NCBI GenBank assembly: GCA_018398805.1
Contig: JAGFBZ010000814.1
Span: 1,364,001 to 1,428,000 of the forward strand
Origin: Hirundichthys speculiger
Lineage: Eukaryota > Chordata > Actinopteri > Beloniformes > Exocoetidae
Reading direction: 5' to 3'
Length of the DNA stretch: 64,000 bases
In this document: positions 25,543 to 45,582 of the stretch, piece after piece
Numbering within the stretch: position 1 is the first letter of the stretch
Layout: every line of letters begins with the position of its first letter
Position numbers and translations under genes: made by a program
Notes under the pieces: model-generated
Seen by the model: only the letters and a program-made list of their open reading frames with translations
What the model was told of the DNA's origin: nothing
Databases searched by the model: none

Positions 25543-26634
25543 CCTCTCATTTGTGGGTTTAAAATGTTCATATAGGATTTTCCTCTCTGGTTTAATCACT
25601 CTGCTCATCATGTCAAGTCCTAATTGGACAACTGTCAAACAGCCAAGAGGCTCCACTCCAGCAAATCACAGAATTTGCTGATGTGTGGGCTCAGTACAAC
25701 ATAGCTGTTGTCTTGTTTTGTTTATTTCACTGGGAGACTTATGTAGAAAGCCAGAACATTAAAATGCTGATCGTATATACACACTCAGCACAACGACTCT
25801 GCCACCTCCATCTAGTGTCTCAATGCATTCACTCCACCCAGTAACTCATATTAGAAATTCAAAATCATGGATATCCAATATACATTTTTGGATGGAGAGG
25901 AGTCCCGCTCGTGAGGTAAAGCCATTTAAAAAAAATGCCCATCCCATTGTTTAATAATACCATAGACTTAATACAGAGTTAGAACAGACTGATGGGTCAG
26001 TGTGTAATTATGGTTAAAACTAAATTACAAAACAAATGTGGAAAACGCTGAACTCTTTGGGTGATAGACTCATGAGGTCATCATGATGCTGAACTGTATC
26101 TTCTAAATATGTGTAACGTATCATGCGCTAGAAAGTCATGTTTTTGGCAAAATATTGCTATTCAAATGAAGTACATTCTTTTTAGACTCTATAGTTTTAC
26201 AACAGACATATCATGATGAAAAAAAAATTTGTCAAATCATTGTTTCTTCTCTTAAATTCTTTGGAAGCACTCAGGGTGATATTGGTTTTCGTTTCAATAC
26301 AGTATAATATGTCATGCCTTAGTTGAATCTGAATGGGGTGTACTTTATTTAGGGACCCTTTGACAGACGATGCATTATTTTGTAGATTATTGTATTGTAA
26401 GCAGTCATGGTTTAATTTTACTCAACAATTATAGTGACCAAAATAATTCATAATGGCAGTATTATGTTCACTTTTTTTTAAAGGAAATTAATTGTACTAA
26501 GGATAAGAACAGAGAGGTACACAGAACTCAATAAGCATAACTGTAAAAAAAAAAAAAGAAAAAAATATAATTACTTTCTGTTTAACAATTAGGAAACTGC
26601 ACAGTTGGCCAACTGAATTAAAAAAAAAAAAAAC

Positions 26635-28415
26635 TGTACCAAAGTTTTGGTTTTTATTATTTTAATCCACTTAAGTCAACACAGAGCTCAAATGCTGACA
26701 GGGTCATGATTTCCCCCCTCCCCAAAACATACATGAGCAAGAGTATCACACCAGGTGGAAGAGGGCAAACAACAGCGTTCAACATTACAACTCAACCATT
26801 TCCAAGAATGTCCCCCAAATGTAAATCACTTCACAGTATAGCTTTGCATACAAAACCTACACTTGACAAGGCAATGAGGAAGAAGAAATCCAGTGTTTGG
26901 CTGTGCGGTTGTACGTGGATCTGCGCGATCAACAACCTGTAGTGGTTCGGTGAACAGTTATTACCTTAAGTGAATCTGGTGTTTGTGATGCTGGGCAAGT
27001 AGCGGAAACAATTTACAGTATCTAGTACTTCATTCACAACACTAATACCAAGAACAGTGAACACATCATCAGCACGCTGTGAGGAATTTCATATACATAC
27101 AGAAGCATTTTTCATCAGGTCTCAAAAATCATTGTTTCACTTCTTTAGAGCCTTCATAGATACAGTGTGCTTTCAATTTCTTACAGAAAAGGCAGGCAAG
27201 TCGCTCAAATCAACACATATCCTAAAACATACAAACACATCCAATACAAATGAAAAGTTGCAAGCTCACATACATTTTTACCATTTGAATTGTTACAGGT
27301 GCAAAACAATTTATGTCAAAACTGGGTAAATGGTGATTCTCCCCTGGCTGCTATAAATACAAAGCTTCCACGACTGCAGCGTGGGTGTTGACATCATCTG
27401 CTCATATACAGCAAAGCTCAGATAGCACCAGGTGGCAGAAAGGCTGTCGGCAAAACTTATCGAATGTCATCGCGGCATCCGTGTGTTTCCAGAACGACAT
27501 ACGGTGGTCTGATTAGTGGAAGCTTGTTGCCCTCACAACCTTTCCAAAAGCACAGGGAAAAAAAGCATGACGGTAAAACGAAGGGAAAGTTTCACATTTC
27601 TTTAACAAAATGTCACGAATCAGCCATATCGACCCATCAGTTTCAGGGCAACACTGAATGAGTGGTTTAACCCCATAATAGCCTCTCTTTTCCTTCCAGT
27701 GCAGTTAGCTTTATTTTTTTTATTTTTATTCTTAAATAATCTTATGAAACATAAAACATCAATTAAAGAAATAAAAAAGAAGAAGGAAGTGCAACTCTAA
27801 CACAAAAGGAAGACATGGCTAATTACAGTTACAAAAACAAAATTAAAATTAAATTCAAAGCTGTTAAGAGATTTTAAAACAACATTTTAGTCTAGAATTC
27901 ATGGTATTTTGAGATTTCTGTATCAAGAATGTAGTAACATTTGTACTTAAATATCTCTGTTACGTTTACCAGCAACAGATTTACTTTCAGCAAAAAGTGG
28001 TAATGTATTAACCACTTCCGCTAAATATCATGAAACCACCTCTTCTGACGACTCCTTTTCCAGCTTTCTGACATTGGGCAACTTCACAGTTTAACCATGT
28101 ACAGCAAAAATTATATTTAAAAAAAAAACGTGTAAACAAATTGATTTATGAATTGCTAAAACTGGATGTAAAATCAACGAAAAAGCTGCTTCAATTCACT
28201 TGATCCCTCCTCGATACTGGAATATGGCAGGAAAGATGAATCAATTAATAGTGCTTTCTTATTTCTTGCATGAGGTGACGTGGTGGTGTGTGAAAACAAA
28301 TGGACAGAAGGAGGTGCAGGGGAAGTCAGAGGTCATGACAGATGTGATGAAACATTGGTAACTATGGCCTCTGGTGCCGTGCCGCCCTGCATCCCCGCTC
28401 GGCCGAAGGAGTAGC
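26635..28415 (-). other. dpysl2: Probable dpysl2 3' UTR
   Basis: Sequence downstream of the dpysl2 stop codon with no competing gene. A minus-strand AATAAA-type signal (plus strand 'tttttatta', about 26650) lies about 1.8 kb past the stop, a plausible transcript end for a gene known to have a long 3' UTR. Extent is inferred. Confidence 0.4.
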
Positions 28416-36321
<7,906 letters not shown>

Positions 36322-36631
36322 TTTGAAGCTCTCTCTGACACAGCTGCCCCCCTGCCTGACGGCTAACGCTAGCTAGCTTGACGTGAGCCTCAGCTGCCAA
36401 TGAAAGGATGAACGGATGAACGGATGCTCTGCTGGACGGCCAGTCGACGCCCTGGCTATACAGTGCCCGTATCTATAAATATCTATCGACAGCAAATTTG
36501 GTCTGCACAATGCAGCGCAACAAATGTTAAATGAGAAGTGATGTCAAGAATGCTATCGTTTGATCTGCAGCGAGAACAGGTCCCTGAAAACCAGACAACC
36601 ACCCGGGAGACAAGGGCCACAAAGAGACACG

Positions 36632-36641
36632 GCGCATGCGC
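36632..36641. promoter_or_regulatory. NRF1-type palindrome upstream of dpysl2
   Basis: gcgcatgcgc, a perfect NRF1 core palindrome, lies about 310 bp upstream of the dpysl2 start codon. It is in a CpG-containing stretch (36400-36660), consistent with the promoter. Motif match only. Confidence 0.5.
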
Positions 36642-36721
36642 ACTGCCCCGCCCTGTTCTGACACAGATCCATGCTTCGTTGCTGATGTGAGACATCCAGT
36701 TTAATTGAAATATGTTGGGGG

Positions 36722-39284
36722 AATAATCCACTTTGACAGGTCAGCATGCGAATGTTCTCAACGGGTTATTTGGGACTGAAGAATACAATCTTATAGAAAT
36801 CCACATTTACATTACATTCATATAGGAGATGCTTTAATCCAAAGCCATTTAAAAGTAAATAATGCATTTGAGGAACCCTGTGGTTGCCTTGCCCAACAAA
36901 AACACTGCAGCATGCGAACTGGGAAACAGAAAACACAGCAAAAGTCATCGGTATTTGAGAAAAGGCCATTTTAGAATAATTATATATTTTTATATCCGCA
37001 TTCAGATTGTATTTGTTGCCTTGCTGTTTTTTTCTGCCGTGTTGTTTTCTAGAAGTTTCTGGTTGTGTTTTCTTAAATCTTGAGGGATTTTCATTTTTCA
37101 GGTGTAATTATTTTTGTCCCAGTATAATAACAATCAGACTCCCGACTTCTTTAACTGATTGAATGTGGGAATAATGCCTAACATGAATGTTCCCTATGTT
37201 GCTTATGAACAAGACATGTTTAGTCTATCAGGTCAAAGGGGAGAGAAAAAATTGATAATATTGTCTGTGCAATCACTTCAGATCTGACTCGTCTAATGGA
37301 ACAAATGACTAAAATGTGCCAGTTAAATGCACACTTTATGGATATTTGTGGGATTATAAATCACATCCAATAAACGCTCCATCGTCACTTATTGTTAATG
37401 AATAAGCAATGCTTTTAGAGTTATGATTTGAGGCCTTCAAGCACCAAATCTGAGGCTAGGAATTACCGTTTAATCCCCCTCATCAAAACTGTACCAGGCA
37501 GGACCAGGAGTGCCAGTTTTGAGCAACAGCCTTAGCTCCAGCTGTGGAGCTGCTTAGTGGCCCAGTATAGATTCAGTGAGCAGCATCCTGGTACGTTCAA
37601 ATCCAAGAATCAACTGGAGCAGAAAAAACATTACTCTCAGCAGTTCTTTACTGATTAAATGTTATGAATACATGAAAATGTTCCAAAGGTTCTTAAGCAT
37701 ACAAGTAAAAAGGCAAAAATGTATTTTTGATTGATCATGCTTGTATAGCCAGTTGCCACCAGGGTTGTGACCTTGCATCATTTATTGTTTATGAAAACCA
37801 ATCTCATAGTAAGTACAAACACTTGTCTTTCATGCTTACATTGTGCTCTTTGTTAAACATGCAACAGCATGTCATTTAACCTCCTCAGAATACAACTGTG
37901 TTCACATCTCAGCCTGTTTTTCAGTACAATCCATTTATATTTCACAAAGGTGACTGCTATTAATGTTGCAGAGGCCTATAATATGTTCCTTTTAATGGTT
38001 AGAAAATAATGTATTAAGTTCAATAGTTTTATGTCCTCCATCTGCATTAACACATCAGCAACTGCATATAATACAAACGCTTATCAAATTCCAAAACTGT
38101 ATAGAACGTCGATCAGCTGTACATCAGCTTGTTGGGACATTTAAATATTATGAGTTAGTATGAATTACATCACACTTTAAACCCTTGAGTGCTTTCAAAC
38201 CAATACTGCCAGTAATGTATATTACTAGTCAATAGTTTTTCATATTAGGTCATCAGTTTACTAACATTTTCAGAGGAGTCATGCCATCAGGATCAAGATA
38301 CAGAAATGCATGCATTTTCCCCAAGAAATGATTTCTATCCTCTTACCAGATGCCCCACAGACACTGTACATCATTTATTGTATCATATCATGTGAAGTTA
38401 TTGTACAGTGAAATCTTCATTAAAGTCAGATAACACTCTTAAAAGACGCCCCATAAATAGTCTCCTCTGTGATGGTGGTTTCGGTCAACGAAGCTTCAGC
38501 AACTGAGCAACAGGAAAAACAAAAAAAAACATTGCCACAATGCATCAGATGTGATATACATTAATATCAATTTATAAAGAAATTTACAATGTTAACAGGT
38601 GACTATTACATGGGGCAGATCACAGCTTCAATTATTTTCACATCAACATTTTTAAATACCTAAAAATATGACAAAGAAACTAAGACATCACCATTGTGCA
38701 GTGGTGAAAGATAGAAATTTGGCACTTTGCTACTGCTGTTACTTTATGAGTAAAAGAAGAAGATATGTAGGCAAAAATACATTAAGAAATAGCATATGGC
38801 CTGGAATATTGCCTTTCACTCTAGGTTCCATTATGATAAAACACTCCAACAACCTCACTGTAAAATAATCAAGCTAGGTGCCAGATCAATGCTTAAGCTT
38901 CTCACCCCTCAAAAAACAAAGCTTTTAATGAGAAAACTTCCGGGGCTGACATGACAAAAACTGATCCCATAGTGCAGCATAATTCAGCCTTTACCCCCAC
39001 TTTACTGCGCCTTGAACGTCAAGTTCAACAACTGAGGTGAGGAGTCCTTTTTGTCCCCACTGCCAATTTGACTAATTCATGCTGCAGATTTAGCGCAAAT
39101 TCTGGGTTCATACTTCTTGGCTTTTGAGACACCAGAGGAGAGCTGCAGCCTGGGACAAAAAATTGTTTTCTGGCACCTTAACATCCAGACAGGAAGACAA
39201 ACTTCCACCTGAAACCAGCAAACATCAAATCCCTGTCGCATATTTTTGACTTGGATTCAAGTCAGTGACTGCTTGTACCACGAT
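36722..39284. other. Gap between dpysl2 and bnip3l; right part probably bnip3l 3' UTR
   Basis: AT-rich, no coding exon recognised. Minus-strand AATAAA signals are seen near 38374 (catttattgtatc) and 37776. The former would give a bnip3l 3' UTR of about 1.1 kb. Confidence 0.4.
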
Positions 39285-39479
39285 ATGGCCCCTGTGTCAA
39301 AAACGTATGGAGTGCAACGACATAATAAGTATGCCTACATCTACAGTGTGGCACCAATTAATGCTGATTGGAGAGGAAAACATGGGTGCATGACAGAGGC
39401 AGAGAAAGAAGCTCGACTACGGGAGGTTGAGAGACTGGAGACAGGAGAGCATCCAGACACTTCATTTTCTATTCAGTAA
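39285..39479 (+). CDS. Small unrecognised ORF (64 codons) tail-to-tail with bnip3l
   Basis: ATG at 39285 (g at -3, G at +4) to TAA 39477-39479. The product starts MAPVSKTYGVQRHNKYAYIY, continues with PINADWRGKHG and ends [10 protein letters not shown]. Codon use shows a strong G-first (GNN) bias (about 23 of 64) like real coding DNA, and the middle is charged and probably helical (TEAEKEARLREVERLE). It overlaps the bnip3l stop codon region (39473-39475) in antisense. I do not recognise the protein. It may be a real small gene, a retrocopy fragment or an antisense shadow of the bnip3l 3' UTR; no promoter or intron is visible. Confidence 0.25.
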   Translation: MAPVSKTYGVQRHNKYAYIYSVAPINADWRGKHGCMTEAEKEARLREVERLETGEHPDTSFSIQ

Positions 39480-41933
39480 GAGCTGGTGGAAGCTGTAGCG
39501 ATTCTCTTCCCAATGTATACCCTGGAAGAAAAAGCCAGGAAATGTATGAAATATAACAACCTGAATCAAATGTAACAATACAAAACTATGAAAATAAGTA
39601 CAAGAAAATAAGTTTCATAAGATGAAAAAAAGTCCACACTTTCATTCAAGGCATCTTCCTATTATGAATTATACATACATTAATTCCAATGAATGGTTAC
39701 ATCTAGAAGGTGTCAGTAGCTACTTTTCAGGTGACTGTTCCTTGCCCCTACTTAACCCTTTGTATGCATGGGACAGGTGCATAAATTTCATTGTTTTCTA
39801 AATGGTCTTAGTCAGAAGACGTCACACAACATCACACAGTGAGTAAGTGTACCAAACTGTCTCAAGCATTGAAGTCACTTGAAAAAATATAATTCATGGC
39901 AAGACCTTCAGAAATTCTGACTTACCCGAGGCCAAGAGCGAAGATGTGCGAGATGAGCAGCGAAGGGATGAAAACTTTGAGGAACTCAGCAGAAAAGATG
40001 CCACCTTTCTTCATGACTCCACTCTTTCTCATACTCAGAGATACTGAGCGTCGAGGGTGCCTAAAGTGGAACTCCCTAAGAAGAATGACAACACAGCCAA
40101 TTAACGGAAGAGAAAAAAAATTGTTCAGGGCTAGAACTGATTACGCAATTTTGATAAGCCAGTGCACGACAGTCTGCTTACTTTGGTGGAATGTTTTCAG
40201 GTCTGCTTGACCAGTCTGCGACCCAGTCTACTTCTTTGTTCATCAATATATCATCTTCTCTATCCTTCTCTGTACTCTCTTCCTCTGACTAGACATGCAA
40301 AGACAAATAAATTAGGAGAACTTTATTTAAAAAAAACAAAAACTCCAAGGTGTCAACTTCAGAGATAAAATATGCTGCCTTACCTGACTATCTCTTGTGC
40401 TGGACATCTCCACATCAAACGTTATCTGTCCATCATCCTGCTCTGGACTGGGTGGCCTGTGAGGACTGAGCCATCATAATGAAATAAAATATTTAAAATA
40501 CAATAAGAGTCAACACTTGGTTAAGGTTTACAGAACAAAAGAATACCTCTTACCTATCACAGGAGGAGTTACTTGGACTGGACTCGTGTTGCGCATCCAG
40601 GAGTATCTTTTCCATGTCTCCATTATGGATAGATGAGGATGACGGTACGTGCTCTAGTCCTCCAATCAGAGTTTCATCGCTTTCAACCACTTCTAAGGTC
40701 TGGAGTGTTTGATTCAGGCCTGGCATTGGCATTTATTTGGTCTACAGCAGGTGTTGTTGGCAGGTTGGTCTGCCCACCCTGGGCTCCCGTGTTCCCATTC
40801 AACTCCAGCTCTACCCAGGAGCCTTTATTTAAAATTATAAAAAAAAAGATCAAGAGACCAAAAGCAAGGTAAATTAGGCCTGTTGTATTCAAAAGAAAAC
40901 AGCAATATCATATATAAAAACAGCTTCTTTCTAATGGAACCAGCTGACCTACATTGCTGCATCACTGACACTGCATTCAAATGAACTGCTGTGCAATGCA
41001 TCCATGCCTTTGTGCCACTGCCCCACAAAACAGTTATGTAATTTCTTAAAAGTCTGCGGGCCTTGTGCGAGCACCAAATGTAAACCTTGTGATAGCATGA
41101 GACGTTCAATTCCTGTTTTGAGCTCGCTTATGCACGTAGATTGGCTTGATCGAGAGCACACTGTCCTACCAGTCTGACATCGCTGCTCTCCTGGGATCTT
41201 GCATACTGTGGCGAGCGGCGAGAGAGAATTTGCCCAGACATGTCGTTGTTCTACCTCTGATGCTGACACACACAAAACAAGATAAACTCGCCCCACTTTT
41301 TAACCTTAATTATTGTTTTGGCACTTAAACTGACCGTTGATTCAAGTCTGAACACCTTGTTTTGCGTTTTAAACGCGTTTCATATGTCGTCTGTAGGCAG
41401 GCACTTGGAACAACATTCGACCATCGAGTTCCTTTGATGCCGACAGTTATTCAGAAACACAACAGCCTCTGTAGCAAGATGCAACTTGTCCCCGCAATGA
41501 GCTCGAGTTATACGTCCAATACTGCATAACCCGAAGAAGCAAAAAAAAGAACAAAACGGCCAAAGAAATACTGAATTCTCGTCGCCTTTTGTCCCAAACT
41601 TGTTTTCATGTTGGCTAAAGCCCACCCACCGGACTTTTAGACATGGTTGGCTACTGACCCATCAATCAAGCGATTAACGCAACACAACTGGCTACCAAGC
41701 GGTGACGTCAAAAGAAATAATCCTCCACTCCTCCCAGAAGACGAGGAAATTCCACCCCAAATATGTAACTTTTATAAAATCTTCAGTACAATAATATTCT
41801 AAACAAAACGGACATTAATAAAGAACATAATAAGATAGCATTCGTGAGAAGAAGCGTGCACAAGCTGTCGACGCACCGTACCTTGAAGTCCAGGCTCTTC
41901 GTTATTGTTTGTGGAAGCTGCAGCGGTGGACAT
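39473..41933 (-). CDS. bnip3l: BNIP3-like mitophagy receptor (Nix)
   Basis: Exons: 41882-41933, 40554-40822 (probably split, see below), 40384-40465, 40182-40288, 39926-40075, 39473-39521; phases agree. It starts [17 protein letters not shown], followed by [15 protein letters not shown] is the LC3-interacting motif. Next come [20 protein letters not shown], a BH3-like/acidic middle, the [18 protein letters not shown] block, and a C-terminal anchor ([20 protein letters not shown]) ending ATASTSSY. Nix sits in the outer mitochondrial membrane and recruits LC3/GABARAP for mitophagy; it dimerises through the anchor. Oddity: WVEL is in one frame, which stops at TGA, while LEHVPSS is one base over. 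Removing a 58-nt GT-AG segment (40720-40777) joins them and gives ...[17 protein letters not shown].... Confidence 0.93.
40720..40777 (-). other. Candidate 58-nt mini-intron in bnip3l exon 2
   Basis: On the minus strand: CCCAGG|GTGGGC ... CCAATGCCAG|GCCTG. Its excision restores the reading frame between the LIR segment and the conserved [14 protein letters not shown] block. The pyrimidine tract is poor and the length is near the vertebrate minimum, so a one-base sequencing or assembly error, or a real frameshift, are alternatives. Confidence 0.4.
41703..41710. promoter_or_regulatory. Full cAMP-response element (TGACGTCA)
   Basis: A perfect CRE palindrome in the first intron of bnip3l, about 170 bp past the end of exon 1, in the promoter-proximal region. 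Motif match only. Confidence 0.5.
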
Positions 41934-41982
41934 GTTGACAACAGTTCTAACGTTCAACATGCGACGCAGGCAGACGGCAATC

Positions 41983-41994
41983 TGCGCAGGCGCA
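41983..41994. promoter_or_regulatory. NRF1 consensus upstream of bnip3l
   Basis: tgcgcaggcgca fits the NRF1 consensus YGCGCAKGCGCR exactly and lies 50 bp upstream of the start codon. NRF1 drives nuclear genes for mitochondria, so a site at a mitophagy-receptor promoter is sensible. Motif match only. Confidence 0.55.
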
Positions 41995-42771
41995 AAATCC
42001 AGAGCCTAAAGAGGCTGTAGATAAGTGATGGGCATTTTTCTTTCAAACCGATTTATTCAGAGACCGATATAGTAATTTTCTATAAAAATAAACAATCGCA
42101 TGATTCGTTAAGACTTTGTAAACGTTTAAAAATACACACCACACCAGAGTCATCGTGATATACATAACTTGTTTTAGTCAGGTTGATTGTGTTGCGGCAA
42201 TCTTTGACATTAGTAACAGGGCGCCTGCCACCTATCACCCACTCCTCAAATAACTGCTGGTCTGTGACCAAGCTACTGTTGCTGGCAGGGAGGCATGTTC
42301 ATTAATAGTGCTTGATGTCTAATAGCAGAAGACGAGTCTATTATAAACATGGTTTATTATGCAAGTAAATGTGGGTTTAGACAATTGCTAAAACTCAATA
42401 CCAAAAACAATAATGCAGGATAGTTAATTCAGACAAAATCAAAATTTAAAAACTTTTATTACTTTGCATCTTTAATTGTACTTTATTCCTTTTTGACATA
42501 CAATGCTGTACAATTAACCATTTATAGTTTTCCCAAAACAGATCACTTTATTCAAGTACCCCTTTAAAAAAAAGAAAGAAAAAAGTTCACAAAAATAAAA
42601 GTGCATTTTGTTTTTATCCGCTGTAATACATTAGACATGTATGCTATGCTGCTGCAAGTGAAAAATGTTATAAATTCAATTTAACCTCAGTCCTTAAAAT
42701 GTTGCGATGCATTATTATTCACCATGAAGGGCAAGTTTAGCGGACCGTAGTTACTAATGCCCAAGATTTAA

Positions 42772-42808
<37 letters not shown>

Positions 42809-45356
42809 TACAATCTACCTCTAAAGTTACTTTCTTAAAAGGTATAAGGTTTAGGTCACTGAGCAGCAGTAAATTCCCCTGAGCAGTTTCCTCTCTGGCG
42901 CACCAGAAACCAGAAAGTCAGAGTAAAGCAAATTTGGAGATCTGCATGAAAACATGTTGGATGTGTTACACAATAGTTAAACTGTGGAGGTTGAGAGCAG
43001 CTTTTCATAATTTCATTTCATGTTCAGGGCTTTTTGGGCTCATTAGAAATACTGATTCCATAACAAAAAGTAACAAATTTAAGCAGATCCAATCTTTAAT
43101 AGTTTAGTGTTATAAATAGTCCTTCATCAGCCACAAACTAGTCAACTATTCAATCCATCTGTGCATCTTGACAACTGGCAAGCCAACAATTCACCCATCA
43201 TCAAAGAAATTGCTGTTCTTTGGATGCCAAAAAATGCAGAATTGTAGAAATTGCTTACTGAAAAAAGTCAAGTGAAACTGAATTTGGAGGGGTCTGACAC
43301 CAGCTCAGAGACTGAGCTCACAGAGCTGAGCTCAGTGGGCTGAAAGCCAAGTTAATGACATCATATCATGGTTGTTACTGAATTGTACATGCACTTTGTT
43401 ACTGCTGACGTATAAACACCACAATCCACTGATTGGATAAAGAATCATTACAAGAATCATCACAGGATATATGCCAGAAGCTAATAAATGGCAATTTTTA
43501 ACAAGAAAAGCAAAGCTGCATGCAGCATCAATTTCGTTGTTCTAGCGAAGTGTCTTTTAACAGCATAGGACGCTGACCGAACCTGTGGTCAGTTCAGAAG
43601 GTACAAACTTTTCTTTGTTTGGTTTCAGATGAAAAATGACTGCTGTGACTAACAGTAAAATGTTCTGCCTAGACTGAGGTGGCATTAAATGTATCAGCAA
43701 ACAAAATGCCTTCTAACTATAGATGTAATCACACCAATTGAGTGCTAGGCCAATGAACGGAAGTAACTGTGGTCAGCAGACGATCCCCAACAGCACCTCA
43801 TTTTTCACCTAGTGGTTTAACAAACGTTTACCAGAGACCGCTTGGATTGAAGGACACAGTACTCATCATAGCCAGACTAAAACTATGATTTCACATCTAT
43901 GATGTGTGGGGTTTGATTAAAACAAACTCAGTTCTGATTGGTCATTGGTGCAGTTCAAGCATTCACTGCAGATATTTCAGAGCAGGAAAAGCTATTCATT
44001 TTCTTATAATTTTGTAACCCTAGTGACTAAATTATTCACATTAGGCTAGGTGGTTAACATGATTTTTCTGTAATGTAGCAAACGGAGCGCATAGTTATTT
44101 CTGCTTTACTCTGACTTTAATAAACTTGATTATCTTATCCATTAGTGCTATAAAGAAAGGCAACAGGGATGCTCCTGAACATCTTGCCGTTTTACATAAT
44201 AACCTCTGAAAACAGCCAGTGTAGGAAGAATATGAGAGGAAATTGAAAAAGATTTGTTAAAATTTATTTTTTCCCCGTAAACATGAAAATCAGTGACTGT
44301 TTCCCAGTAATTCAAAGAGACCTGCCAATTCTGATGTACTACGATGCAAGATGTCATATATACAGTACTGTTAATCTCTGATTTTAGCTTTTGAATATTG
44401 AATGGGACAAGAGTGTCATATTATAAAGGTTCAGACATCTGTGAAATTAAGCAAATAACATGACTGACAGTCTTGGATGGGAAAAAAAAAAAAACAATTT
44501 TTTTTTAAAGGTTGCACCAAAAAGAAATTACTAGGATTAGAAAAGTTATCTCATTATTAGAAGTCAGAACCCAGAGCCCTGAGAGACTGACACTTGACAG
44601 TAGTTTCACATCACCACACTGAGAGTGGTGGCTGGAGTGACACATTTACCTATATGAGCTACAGTTATGGACCATGCAACTTCATGTGCGAGTTAAGTTT
44701 CACCAAGTTTTCCAGTGAGACATGGCACTAAGATGGAATGATGAACAGAATGAAGCAGTTGTTTGTAGCATCTGTGCAGCTTCCATGGAAAGCCAAAACA
44801 TCTGCTCTGAGAAATGCGTTTAAGGAGAATGTAACTGATGCATTATCCCTTTTCACATGGTGATCGTGCCATTATTGACACAAAACAAAAAGACTTTCTC
44901 CTTTCACATGGATCCGATGCAAATCCTCAAAGGTAAGGCTGGCCTGGCGTTTGGATTGTAGTGATAGTTAATCAGATCAAATATGCATTCTCCCAAAAAA
45001 GAACTTAATACCTGGCACTTGTGCCGACTCTTGGTTAGTTATAAAGTTACTTATCAAGTTATTTTTTTAACTTTCTATATTAACATATGCTAGAGAAGTG
45101 AAGCAACAGACCCAGAATTCAATTCATTGAAGCCATCCCTCAAAGTGAATGAGGGGCAAGATGGCTGAATCCTGAAACATGCTCATGTGAATCCTCTGTT
45201 AGTGAGCCAGGATTGCTTGTTGTCTTCTATCAACAGAGGAAAAACAGCTTCATTTGTCAATGTGGTTTGTGCCTCCCACTTAACACATACTGGCCAATTA
45301 AGCTCTGTGACCAACTTTATAGATGGCTCAAAGGAACTTGATAGATGGCTCGAAGG

Positions 45357-45582
45357 CAGGGATGTCCAAACTCAGTGCTCAAAGGGCCGCTGTCCTGCAT
45401 GTGTTAGATGGTTCCCTGATAAAAACACACCTGATTCTAATGAATGGATCACCATCAGCTTGTCATCATTGTCTGCACAGGTCTGTTAATGACTCATTCA
45501 TTTTAATGAGGCGTGCTGAAGCAGGGAAACATCTAAGATACGCAGGACAGCAGCCCTCCAGGACTAGGTTTGGACACCCCTG
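45357..45582. mobile_element. hAT-type foldback MITE
   Basis: 226 bp, palindromic overall. Left end cagggatgtccaaactcagt pairs with right end aggtttggacacccctg. Internal halves (ggccgctgtcctgca and acgcaggacagcagccct) also mirror each other. Degenerate 8-bp flanks (ctcgaagg / atctaagg) fit hAT duplications. A half copy lies at about 51540-51605. Confidence 0.8.

Larger units (their letters stand above)
23517..26630. other. adra1a 3' flank and intergenic DNA before dpysl2
   Basis: Possible adra1a 3' UTR with an ATTAAA near 23665. Then AT-rich DNA with a dispersed repeat (23822-23892), a TA-rich tract near 24460-24485 and a T/G homopolymer junction (25483-25542). No coding exon seen. Confidence 0.5.
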
